Positions 23,234-30,925 of a stretch of DNA of 55,090 nucleotides are shown one piece after another. How positions within the stretch are numbered: the first letter of the stretch is position 1; each line of letters opens with the position of its first letter. Under the pieces are notes generated by a model, which was not told the origin of the DNA, made no database searches, and saw only the letters and a program-made list of their open reading frames with translations. The translations under genes and the position numbers were made by a program. Where the stretch lies: the NCBI GenBank assembly GCA_002712305.1, contig PATE01000102.1, positions 1 through 55,090 on the forward strand, given 5' to 3'. This DNA is from Gemmatimonadota bacterium (lineage in GTDB: Bacteria > Latescibacterota > UBA2968 > UBA8231).

Positions 23234-24591
23234 CAGTACGGTGTCTTCGGCGTCGTGATGGGGCACCAGCGCGAGGTCTGCAGGGCGTCGATCAGCGCCG
23301 TGCGCGAGGCGGGTGTGTCGATTCTTCGAAGGGCCTTCAAGGCATTGGCCTGCACATATCGATTCGGATGCGCCACGGTGCGTTGAAGTTGCTCGACGAA
23401 GTCTCCTGCGGATTTCCCGTGGCGGGCGATGGCCAGCGAGGCATTGCGGGCGAGCCATTCATCATCGGACTCAAGGGCCGCCACCAGATCGGGCAGGGCA
23501 GCCGCCCCCGAAGACCCGAGACACCCCAGACCGTAGGCCGCGCGATGACGGATCTCGGCATCATCATCCTTCAGTAGAGCTCTCAGCCCTGCTGTGGCCC
23601 GTTCACCACCGACGCCCGCATCGGCCAGGGCGTCGATGGCAGCCAGTCTCACGCCCGTTTCGGCGTCGGCGAGCAAGTCACACAATCGGTCGGCGACCGG
23701 GTCGCTTGCCGCAGCGAGACCGTATCCGATGTTTCGGCGCGTATCCTGTGAAGCGCTTTGTAGCGCGTTCAGCAAGGCATCGTGGCCCGCCTCACCCCCG
23801 GTCCCCAGGGCGTAAGCCGCTTTCAGAGCCTCGGCCTCTGGAGCGTCGAGACGGCCCGACAACGCATCCGCATCGGCTACGCCGAGGTCTTCGTTGGCCA
23901 CCTCGCGTCCTGTGTGCCATGCCAACATCGAACGCCACATGATCGAGCGCGGGTCGGTTGGCTCGAAACCGTTGGAGACGATGCGGTCCTGGGTCGATCC
24001 CTTGGCCGGCTCGGGTTCATCCATTCTGGCGAAGAGGAACTTCAGCATATAGCGCTTGCGATCCGTTACATTGGCCATGCCCCGATGCCACAGATCATAG
24101 TGAACGATCACCACTGTACCCGCTTCGCCTGCCAGGGCGACCTCGGCCTCTGAATCGGGCGCGTCGTTGAAGTATTGCGATCCAGGAACGACACCGGTGG
24201 GGCCCATATCCACGGTCGTATCCTGAGGGTAGTAGAAGGCCATGGCCCAGCGTGTGCGATGGTGCCGGCGAGCCCAACTGTCTTTGTGCATGCGCTGGGC
24301 GTCGGTATGGGGTGGCCGAAAGTGGCAGTGTCGATGGGCGTGGACTATATAGTCCTCACCAAGGATGCTCGTCAGCGCACCCCGGACCTGCGTATCGTCG
24401 AGAATGCCGCCGATCGCAGGCACACGCGGTAGAAGATTGTTGCCAGGATTGCCTTCGGTCTCAAAGACCTCATCGATCTGTCGATAGAGGTCCTGATGGA
24501 AGCCGGTGGGCATGACCGGCTGAACGTGGATGTAGCCATTGCTGACATATCGTCGCAGGGTGGCTTCGTCGAGGCCTTCGATGTTTTGCAT
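23233..24591 (-). CDS. Phytanoyl-CoA dioxygenase-like domain fused to HEAT repeats
   Basis: 452 residues. The N-terminal ~230 form a PhyH Fe(II)/2-oxoglutarate oxygenase: HKD near residue 102-104 supplies the HxD pair, and YDLWHRGMAN supplies the distal His (about 169). RKRYMLKF provides the Arg for 2-oxoglutarate. Residues ~255-440 are five or more HEAT/PBS-lyase-like repeats (VRLAAIDALADAGVGG, IRHRAAYGLGCLGSSG, LARNASLAIARHGKSA, YVQANALKALRRI). I chose ATG 24591, with AGGAG 11 bases upstream, over GTG 24633. PhyH proteins hydroxylate lipids or small molecules, and the HEAT tail suggests a protein partner. It is coupled to the C45 gene. Confidence 0.83.
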   Translation of the reverse strand: MQNIEGLDEATLRRYVSNGYIHVQPVMPTGFHQDLYRQIDEVFETEGNPGNNLLPRVPAIGGILDDTQVRGALTSILGEDYIVHAHRHCHFRPPHTDAQRMHKDSWARRHHRTRWAMAFYYPQDTTVDMGPTGVVPGSQYFNDAPDSEAEVALAGEAGTVVIVHYDLWHRGMANVTDRKRYMLKFLFARMDEPEPAKGSTQDRIVSNGFEPTDPRSIMWRSMLAWHTGREVANEDLGVADADALSGRLDAPEAEALKAAYALGTGGEAGHDALLNALQSASQDTRRNIGYGLAAASDPVADRLCDLLADAETGVRLAAIDALADAGVGGERATAGLRALLKDDDAEIRHRAAYGLGCLGSSGAAALPDLVAALESDDEWLARNASLAIARHGKSAGDFVEQLQRTVAHPNRYVQANALKALRRIDTPASRTALIDALQTSRWCPITTPKTPY

Positions 24592-24649
24592 AACTTTTCG
24601 GGCTCCTGGCAGGAAGTCTGCGGACGGGGTCACAACGATAGGGGAACGG

Positions 24650-25483
24650 ATGAAAATCGTCGACAGTCATCTGCACGTCTGGAGTGGTGATTACGCGACC
24701 TACCCATTCGTAGAAGGACGGGCCGAAGCCGAACCGGCCACGGGTGAGATGCTGATCGATACGATGGATGCCGTCAGCGTGGATGCGGCGGTGATCGTGC
24801 AGCCTGCACACTACCTCTATGACAATCGGTATGTCACCGACTGCCTGCGGCGCTTCCCAGACCGGTTCGCCGCCGTGGGACTGGTAGATCAGCAGGCGCC
24901 GGACGCCATCGATCGACTCGATGAACTGTTGGACGCCGGATTTGAGGGACTGCGCATTCACCTCGCCTCCCGAGTCGATGACCCAGCGCAGTGGGCTACA
25001 CCAGATCAAGACGCACTCTGGCGCCGTATGGCCGACGCCAAGGCCAGTTTCTGTGTTTTTGGACCGTCCAAACATCTGCCGGCTGTGGAACCGATCATCG
25101 CCCGGCACCCGGATGTGCGTATCGTCCTGGACCATCTCGGCGGCTCCCCGGCACCTGCCGACGACGTCGAAGGACACGGCCTGCAGCTTGCCCTCGGGCT
25201 GGCGCAGTATCCTCAGGTGTCTGTGAAACTGACGCCGCAGGGACACAAATCATCAGAGCCCTATCCCCACAGCGACCTGTTCGATCTCTATCGGAAGTAC
25301 TACGACGCCTACGGTCCTGAACGACTGATGTGGGGGACGAACTATCCGGGTATCCTGAAATCGACAGGATATGGACCCTCCCTCGAGCTGTTTCGCGACC
25401 ATCTCTCCTTCTTCAGCCAGGCGGAACGTGAACGCCTTCTCGGTGGCACTGCGATGGAGATCTGGCCTAGCCTGGCTCGTTGA
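24650..25483 (+). CDS. Amidohydrolase_2-type TIM-barrel hydrolase
   Basis: 277 residues starting MKIVDSHLHVWSGDY, the H-x-H metal motif of amidohydrolase-related proteins. VLDHLGGSP supplies another His. The last motif is MWGTNYPG, where the usual Asp of GSDYP is Asn. Relatives include lactonases of sugar acids and decarboxylases. Loss of the Asp may change metal dependence. Shine-Dalgarno GGGGA precedes ATG 24650. It is divergent from the PhyH-HEAT gene and convergent with a Gfo gene. A sugar-lactone hydrolase role would fit the neighbourhood but is inferred. Confidence 0.8.
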   Translation: MKIVDSHLHVWSGDYATYPFVEGRAEAEPATGEMLIDTMDAVSVDAAVIVQPAHYLYDNRYVTDCLRRFPDRFAAVGLVDQQAPDAIDRLDELLDAGFEGLRIHLASRVDDPAQWATPDQDALWRRMADAKASFCVFGPSKHLPAVEPIIARHPDVRIVLDHLGGSPAPADDVEGHGLQLALGLAQYPQVSVKLTPQGHKSSEPYPHSDLFDLYRKYYDAYGPERLMWGTNYPGILKSTGYGPSLELFRDHLSFFSQAERERLLGGTAMEIWPSLAR

Positions 25484-25536
25484 AGCTGTAGCTTGAGCCT
25501 GGGAGGGAGCCAACAGCTGAGTCTGAAGTCGCCGGG

Positions 25537-25550
25537 GCGGCGGGCGCCGC
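25537..25550. terminator. GC-rich hairpin between convergent genes
   Basis: GCGGC-GGGC-GCCGC, a 5-bp stem between the amidohydrolase and the Gfo gene. There is no T-run, so it is weak evidence for a bidirectional terminator. Confidence 0.3.
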
Positions 25551-25569
25551 TGGCAACGATTATCCAGCG

Positions 25570-26817
25570 TTATCCCGGTGTTCGGTAGCTGGGAAAGTAG
25601 TCGTAGTCCTCGAGCGAAATCGTCTCGCCGGGTGTCGCCCAGGGGAGGCCGAGTTCGCTGAAGTTCACACCCTGGCCAAATGCGTCCTGCACCGCGTCGG
25701 TCATGCCGCGGATGGCGATCTCACCTTTGGGGCCCTCGCAGCGCAGATCTTCCCCAAGCGGATGAATCGCCGACGATTCGTAGGATCCGCAGGCGATCAG
25801 GGTCTGCGTCCGGGCCACCTCCAGCGAACAGTGTGGGGTCGTGGCCAACGCATCGACTCCTGTCGGAGCCCCCGCTGCAATCCAGTCGATGGCCCCGCCC
25901 ACCGATCGCTCGTCGATCTGGTCCTCAGCATCGAAGCTCTCTACGCGCCCATCATGCCAGCGAACGGTCAGCTGGTTATCGAAGCCGAATTCGAGACGGG
26001 CCGACGTGGTGTCGATGCCGAATCCCGGGTTCGTGCTCTGCTCGGTGGCGTGGCTGACGGCGAAACAGATTTCGATCTGCTCGCGAGTGGTGGTACGAAG
26101 GCTCACCGTGTCTGCTGACCGAATCGGATTGGTGCTATACAACTCAGCCGTGATGGCGACCGGGCTGGCTGACGATTCGACCGTTGCCCCGGCCAGAAAC
26201 CCCATGAGGTTCACCGAATGGGCCAGCGCGTTGTTATGAGGTCCATCCAACACCCACGTGTCGCCTAAGGCCAGCTCGCCAGCCCACCCATTGCGGGAGA
26301 AGTAGTCGTCGCCGCGCGGCCAGCAGCCGAACCCTCTAATCCGCAGTACGCGGCCGAAGCGTTCTTCCACAAGCCAGCGCTTCAGTCGGTGGGTGGAGGG
26401 CTGATACAGGTGCTGAAAACCCACAGCGCAGGCGATGGTGCCGCGATCCCGGGCGGTGATCATGGCGTCTACATCCTGAATACTCCCTGCAGCGGGTTTT
26501 TCAACGAGCACGTTGACACCCGCCTCACAGGTGGCGACCACCATGGGCCGGTGCAAGGGGATCCCCGTGGGGATGCAGAGCAAGTCGACTTTCTGGCGTT
26601 CGGCTGCCAGCAACTGTCGCAGACTGTCATGGACAGCGACGCCTGATTCGTGCAGTGCGCCGATCTCGTCGGCAAACAGATCGTGATCGGGTGGTGGGGC
26701 CACCTGCGCGACATGCTCGGCTCGACCGTCGGCCACGAGACTGGCCAACGCTCGTCGATGGAAACCGGCGAAACCCCCCATGCCGACGATGGCGACGCCG
26801 ACAGGTCTATTCGTCAC
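25570..26817 (-). CDS. Gfo/Idh/MocA-family oxidoreductase 3
   Basis: 415 residues. GVAIVGMGGFAGFHRRAL is the nucleotide loop and VLVEKPAAGS the EKP motif near residue 100. A long C-terminal substrate domain includes LDGPHNNALAHSVNLMGFLA. The start is GTG 26817 (VTNRPVGVAIVG), which overlaps the enolase-superfamily stop (TAG 26809-26807) by 11 bases. That coupling suggests the dehydratase product or substrate is also handled by this enzyme. The frame upstream of 26817 is open but overlaps the enolase gene and has no family similarity. The substrate is unknown. Confidence 0.85.
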   Translation of the reverse strand: MTNRPVGVAIVGMGGFAGFHRRALASLVADGRAEHVAQVAPPPDHDLFADEIGALHESGVAVHDSLRQLLAAERQKVDLLCIPTGIPLHRPMVVATCEAGVNVLVEKPAAGSIQDVDAMITARDRGTIACAVGFQHLYQPSTHRLKRWLVEERFGRVLRIRGFGCWPRGDDYFSRNGWAGELALGDTWVLDGPHNNALAHSVNLMGFLAGATVESSASPVAITAELYSTNPIRSADTVSLRTTTREQIEICFAVSHATEQSTNPGFGIDTTSARLEFGFDNQLTVRWHDGRVESFDAEDQIDERSVGGAIDWIAAGAPTGVDALATTPHCSLEVARTQTLIACGSYESSAIHPLGEDLRCEGPKGEIAIRGMTDAVQDAFGQGVNFSELGLPWATPGETISLEDYDYFPSYRTPG

Positions 26818-28039
26818 GTACGACACCTTCCGACTGCACGCGATCATAGATTCCCTTGAACTCGGCGCTCTCATCGTCTTCCCAGATGTGAGAGCGGAAT
26901 CCACGGATCATACCCTCTTCGGTTCCCGTTACCGTCGTCGGCGAGACGTACGATGGGCCGAACCATTTGGTCCCATCGGGCATCTCGAGAACGCCGACGT
27001 GACGAGGCCTCTCCATGGGCTTCTGCTGAGAGCAGCGTTCAACTGCCGCTTCATCGACTTCGATCCCCAACCCTGGGCCCTCTGGGACCGGGGACGATCC
27101 GTCGATGACGGGAAGTGTCGTGGTCGTCACATCCTCTTCATACTGATCGTCGAGGTTGATCGAGTGAGCCGTGTGCGTTGGCAGGACAGCGGCCATGTGC
27201 ATGGCCATCGCCTTGCCCAGCGTGCCAGACTCGTGTTGCAGGATGACCTGGATGTTCGCCTTGCCCAGGGCGAAGCCGCTGGCCACCGTGTCGAACATGG
27301 TCCCCGTCAGCATGAAGATGTCCGCCATTTCGTGCTTGTACTCCTGCATTCCCCCCATGTGCGTGCCGTGCATGATAATGGGAATGCGTGTCTGGCTGCG
27401 GATCTGGCGCCAGCCTTCGATGTCGGTTCGCACGAGTGGATCTTCGATGAACCCGACGATGGGATGGTTGCGCTCCAACTCTGAGATGATGGGCAGGACC
27501 GCCGCCAGGGACCGATTGTGATTGAAATCGTAGTGGATCCGGAATCCAGGCGGTGCCACTTCTTCGGCAAGTTGTGTCTGTTCGAAGACATCGTGCAGGG
27601 GACTTGTGTGGATCTTGAAGATGCGATATCCCTGCTCCGCTGCTCGCTTGATCTCGTCGCGAAAGTGTTCGGGCGACGCCGGGCGCGTCCAGGCGGCGAC
27701 GGAGACCCAGTTGCGGCGCTTGGGCCCGAGCAACTTCCACACGGGGACCTCGAGGGCCTTGCCCATCAGGTCGTAAAGGGCCGTATTCATCCCAGGACCA
27801 AGGGTGAGTGTGTTGTTGATGAAATCGAAGGGCCGCTTGCCGATCAGTTCCTTGCCCGCATCGGGTTCGGGATGCGCCCAGGGGCGCACGCGAGTCTCTC
27901 CCCAGCCTACCAGTCCCGCATCGGTTGCCACTCGATAGAGGATCCGGTGGTCGATGCCATACATATCGACGCGGCGGTGGGCGTAGCGGGATGCGAGGCG
28001 CGGATAGATGGGAATGATGTCGACGTCGGTGATCTTCAT
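26807..28039 (-). CDS. Mandelate racemase/muconate-lactonizing-type enolase-superfamily protein, atypical site
   Basis: 410 residues of the enolase superfamily, with an N-terminal capping domain and a C-terminal barrel. Barrel motifs: YRIFKIHTSP (base strand, K-x-H rather than K-x-K), RIHYDFNHN (first metal Asp), IVGFIEDPL (second ligand Glu) and IIMHGTHMG, where an acidic third ligand would normally sit. The last is therefore noncanonical. FQ-type downstream segments (VILQHESGTLGKAMAMHM) contain a possible catalytic His. I chose ATG 28039, with GGAGCGAG upstream. It ends in TAG and overlaps the Gfo 3 start. It is probably an acid-sugar dehydratase or a divergent, altered enzyme. Confidence 0.78.
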   Translation of the reverse strand: MKITDVDIIPIYPRLASRYAHRRVDMYGIDHRILYRVATDAGLVGWGETRVRPWAHPEPDAGKELIGKRPFDFINNTLTLGPGMNTALYDLMGKALEVPVWKLLGPKRRNWVSVAAWTRPASPEHFRDEIKRAAEQGYRIFKIHTSPLHDVFEQTQLAEEVAPPGFRIHYDFNHNRSLAAVLPIISELERNHPIVGFIEDPLVRTDIEGWRQIRSQTRIPIIMHGTHMGGMQEYKHEMADIFMLTGTMFDTVASGFALGKANIQVILQHESGTLGKAMAMHMAAVLPTHTAHSINLDDQYEEDVTTTTLPVIDGSSPVPEGPGLGIEVDEAAVERCSQQKPMERPRHVGVLEMPDGTKWFGPSYVSPTTVTGTEEGMIRGFRSHIWEDDESAEFKGIYDRVQSEGVVRDE

Positions 28040-28074
28040 GGTCTCGCTCCAGTCGCTTGAGGGCGGCGGCAATA

Positions 28075-28103
28075 TTGACATTCGTCCGCCTGCTGTCTAC
28101 CGT
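28075..28103 (+). promoter_or_regulatory. Candidate promoter for isomerase/dehydrogenase/amidase operon
   Basis: Perfect TTGACA (28075-28080), 17 bases, TACCGT (3 of 6), in the 115-base divergent gap. It is oriented towards the sugar isomerase gene at 28155. Confidence 0.5.
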
Positions 28104-28154
28104 GCGGCGCCAATGACTGGATGACAACCCTCACAGATCCCGAAAGGCAAAACA

Positions 28155-28952
28155 GTGAAGATTGGACTCTACGCTTCCATGTTCGGCAAGGGAGTGAATC
28201 CACTTCCGGATATCGAGAGCTTCATCGATCTGGCCTACGAAGAGCGTCTTGATGTGATCGATCTGCGCAGCGATGTCGGTTTCAGCGATCACGATTCGAC
28301 CTATCTCCTCGACACGAAGATGAGCTGTCTCAACAAGGGACTGGCCATCGGATATCTGGCGACGACGGGCCACTTTGTCGGCACTGAGGAGGAACTGCAG
28401 ACCAAACTCGACCGCATTCGCACCGATCTGGACATTGCCGTCAAACTCGGTGCCCCCATGGTTCGCGTGTTCTGTGGTGAAACGCCGGAAGACGCGGCAG
28501 CCGGGAAACGGGAGATCGAGTGTTTCCAGGAGGCCTGTGACGAGGCGGCCCAACGGGGCATTGCCGTGGGGCTGCAGAATCACCCCTGCACCGGGGATGG
28601 CGTGGTGCGACTGATGGAACAGGTGGACCGCAGCAATTTCACCTTCATCCTCGACACAGGACAATGGGTCGGATCACCCGGGCGCCACGCAGGGGAGGCC
28701 CAACCAGGCCACGACATCTATCAGTACATGGAACAGACCGCAAAATACGCCTGTCATGTGCGCGCGAAGTTCTACAAGATTGACTCTGGCGCCGAGGAAT
28801 GGCTCGACTACCCGCGAATCGTCGACATCCTGAAGGCGGCCGATTTCAATGGCACACTGGGTGTAGTTTTCGAAGGCAAGGACATCAATGACTGCGACGA
28901 TCACGACGTGCTGCGCAGGGCGGCGGCACAACTTCGTCAGCTGGCAGGGTGA
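28155..28952 (+). CDS. Sugar phosphate isomerase/epimerase-like TIM barrel
   Basis: 265 residues of the xylose-isomerase-like AP-endonuclease-2 fold. Strands include VIDLRSDVGF, APMVRVFCGE, GIAVGLQNHPC, FTFILDTGQWVGS and LGVVFEGKD. The Glu, His, Asp and Glu that bind metal in this fold can be matched to these strand ends. The start is GTG 28155, with AAAGG about 9 bases before. It is the first gene of a plus-strand run with an Ldh_2 dehydrogenase and an acetamidase-like protein. It likely isomerises or epimerises a sugar or keto-sugar; the substrate is unknown. Confidence 0.78.
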   Translation: MKIGLYASMFGKGVNPLPDIESFIDLAYEERLDVIDLRSDVGFSDHDSTYLLDTKMSCLNKGLAIGYLATTGHFVGTEEELQTKLDRIRTDLDIAVKLGAPMVRVFCGETPEDAAAGKREIECFQEACDEAAQRGIAVGLQNHPCTGDGVVRLMEQVDRSNFTFILDTGQWVGSPGRHAGEAQPGHDIYQYMEQTAKYACHVRAKFYKIDSGAEEWLDYPRIVDILKAADFNGTLGVVFEGKDINDCDDHDVLRRAAAQLRQLAG

Positions 28953-28964
28953 GGGATATCGACC

Positions 28965-29978
28965 ATGAATCTGCCTCCCGATGAGTTTGTCACCGTATCA
29001 GAAGATCGGGAACTGGCTTTTCTACAGGCCTGTTTCGAGCACGTGGGGGTCGGCGCCGATCATGCCACGGTGATGGCGAGGTTGCTCACCAATTCTGATC
29101 TGCGTGGCGTGCGCAGCCACGGAATCGCCTGGGCGCCCGGCTACTGTCGAAAGTTCAACGAGGGCGATCTGAATACGACTCCCGATATCCGTGTCGTACA
29201 CGAGAACCCGACAACGGTGATCGTCGATGGTGATGGTTTCCTCGGGTACGTGCCCACGATGATGGCTACTGAGGCAGCGATCGCCAAAGCGAAGCAGGTC
29301 GGCGTCGGGCTGGGATTGGTACGGCACATCGGGCACAATGGAGCAGCGGGCCACTACACACGAGTCTGTCGTGACGCTGGATGCATCGGTTTTGCCGTGC
29401 AAGGGTTCCGCGGCGATGGCGAGCGTCGTCATCAGGATCCCAAGCCACCGGCGACCTACACGGGGTTTCCACCCATGTCCTTCAGTATTCCAGCCAGAAA
29501 TGAACCGGCCGTCGTCCTCGACATGGTGGCCCACGTCGTTTCGGGCTACAACGAGCCCGAGTTCGCCGACCTGCCCGAGCGAATCCCGGCCACGTTCTTC
29601 AAGGCCATGGGGCTGGTTGCGACGGCAAATCTTCTCGGTGGCGCGTTGACAGGGTTCACGCAGAACGAAGCAGATGAGATCGCCCGGCGGTTTCCAGGGG
29701 CGACGATGGGTGGCATGGTCCTGGCCATCGACATCGCCTCGGTGGTGCCCGAACAGGTGTTCGGTGCCGAGGTCGATCGATACATCCGTGCTGTATGCGA
29801 GTCCTTTGCGCCGATGCCCGGTCAGGACGAGGTGGTGATGCCCGGGCACATGGAGGAACGTATTCTGGCGCAGCACAAATCCACGGGAATCCGCTTCGGC
29901 GACCGAGAGCAGCAAGCGGCCCAACAGATGCACGACGACTGGGGTGTCCCACTGCCCTGGGATGAGGAGAGGAAGTGA
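28965..29978 (+). CDS. Ldh_2/malate-lactate dehydrogenase-family oxidoreductase
   Basis: 337 residues of the NAD(P)-dependent MdhB/ComC/YlbC-type family, unrelated to Rossmann lactate dehydrogenases. Motifs: SDLRGVRSHGIAW near residue 45 (Arg and His), VGLGLVRHIGHNGAAGHYTR near 115, MSFSIPARNEPAVVLDM, and AIDIASVVPEQVF. Members reduce 2-oxo acids or oxidise 2-hydroxy acids, including sugar-derived acids and ureidoglycolate. It lies 12 bases after the isomerase and 3 bases before the acetamidase-like gene, so it is in an operon. Confidence 0.85.
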   Translation: MNLPPDEFVTVSEDRELAFLQACFEHVGVGADHATVMARLLTNSDLRGVRSHGIAWAPGYCRKFNEGDLNTTPDIRVVHENPTTVIVDGDGFLGYVPTMMATEAAIAKAKQVGVGLGLVRHIGHNGAAGHYTRVCRDAGCIGFAVQGFRGDGERRHQDPKPPATYTGFPPMSFSIPARNEPAVVLDMVAHVVSGYNEPEFADLPERIPATFFKAMGLVATANLLGGALTGFTQNEADEIARRFPGATMGGMVLAIDIASVVPEQVFGAEVDRYIRAVCESFAPMPGQDEVVMPGHMEERILAQHKSTGIRFGDREQQAAQQMHDDWGVPLPWDEERK

Positions 29979-29981
29979 GAG

Positions 29982-30917
29982 ATGAGTGAGGTTCGACGAT
30001 TTACACGCACACCCTACTGCAGTGGAGCCGATGATCCGGAGCGCTCCGCCATCCGCGGTACCCTTCAGTTGGGGGAGACGGTCATCATCGAGACCGCCGG
30101 TGGGCATGACAACGACTACGAGCAGCAGGATTCACTGCAACCGGGGGCGGTCTTCGAAGTCCGGGAACATCGGTATTCCCGTCAGGGCCCCTTCGTCATC
30201 GATGGCATCGAGGCCGGGGACTGGGTGCAGATCGAGATTCTGGACATGGAGGTGGGACCCTACGGCTTCTATCGCAATGGCGGACCTCTGTGGGGGAGTA
30301 TGCGCTGTATCGCGCCCGTACGAGACGGTCTTGTGCATTTTCCGCCCGATTTCGTGGTACCCGCTCGGCCCATGATCGGTTACGTGAGGCTTGAGTCCGT
30401 CGCTGGCTACGAGATCGATAGCGGTGGAAACATGGACTTCAACTCCGTGCAGCCTGGCAGCACCCTGCACATCCGGGCGCAGAAGCGAGGTGGACTCGTG
30501 AGTTTTACCGATGTCCACGCTCGCATGGGAGACGGCGAACTGACGGGTACAGGTGTCGAAATCGATTCAGCCCTGACGATCCGTGTGGATCGTTCTCCCG
30601 GGTTTCCCTGTCATGCGCCGGTGGTCGAGAAGACCCGCCATATCGAGGCCGAAGAGGAATGGCTGACCAGTGGGCAGGGCGGCAACTGGCAGGAGGCGAT
30701 CAAGGCAGCGTGGATCGACATGATCGCGTTGATCAGCGACCGATATGAATGCACCGTGGAGGAGGCGAATCTGATTATCGGCACCATCGCTGATGCGCGG
30801 CCGGGTTATTCGGCGGGTGATCTGAGCAAACGCGGGCGACCCGGAGCCGGTTACATCACTGTGCAATTGGCGGTGACAAAACAACTGCGTCGAACGGGAG
30901 AGGCCTACAAGCCCTGA
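29982..30917 (+). CDS. Acetamidase/formamidase-family protein
   Basis: 311 residues of the FmdA/AmdA family. Motifs: SGGNMDFNSVQPGSTLHI, SFTDVHARMGDGELTGTGVE and the terminal SAGDLSKRGRPGAGYITVQL. Family enzymes hydrolyse short amides to acid and ammonia through an Asp/His/Glu metal-like site; GDGE and VHA residues are present. It is cytoplasmic. It starts 3 bases after the dehydrogenase, whose 2-hydroxy or 2-oxo acid product may be related. It converges closely (8 bases) on the minus-strand peptidase. The natural substrate is unknown. Confidence 0.82.
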   Translation: MSEVRRFTRTPYCSGADDPERSAIRGTLQLGETVIIETAGGHDNDYEQQDSLQPGAVFEVREHRYSRQGPFVIDGIEAGDWVQIEILDMEVGPYGFYRNGGPLWGSMRCIAPVRDGLVHFPPDFVVPARPMIGYVRLESVAGYEIDSGGNMDFNSVQPGSTLHIRAQKRGGLVSFTDVHARMGDGELTGTGVEIDSALTIRVDRSPGFPCHAPVVEKTRHIEAEEEWLTSGQGGNWQEAIKAAWIDMIALISDRYECTVEEANLIIGTIADARPGYSAGDLSKRGRPGAGYITVQLAVTKQLRRTGEAYKP

Positions 30918-30925
30918 CGAGGTCT

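Noticed and set aside
23234-23458. Upstream extension of the C45 gene
   Set aside because: It lies wholly within the PhyH-HEAT gene in another frame; ATG 23233 gives a TGATG overlap and begins the family fold.
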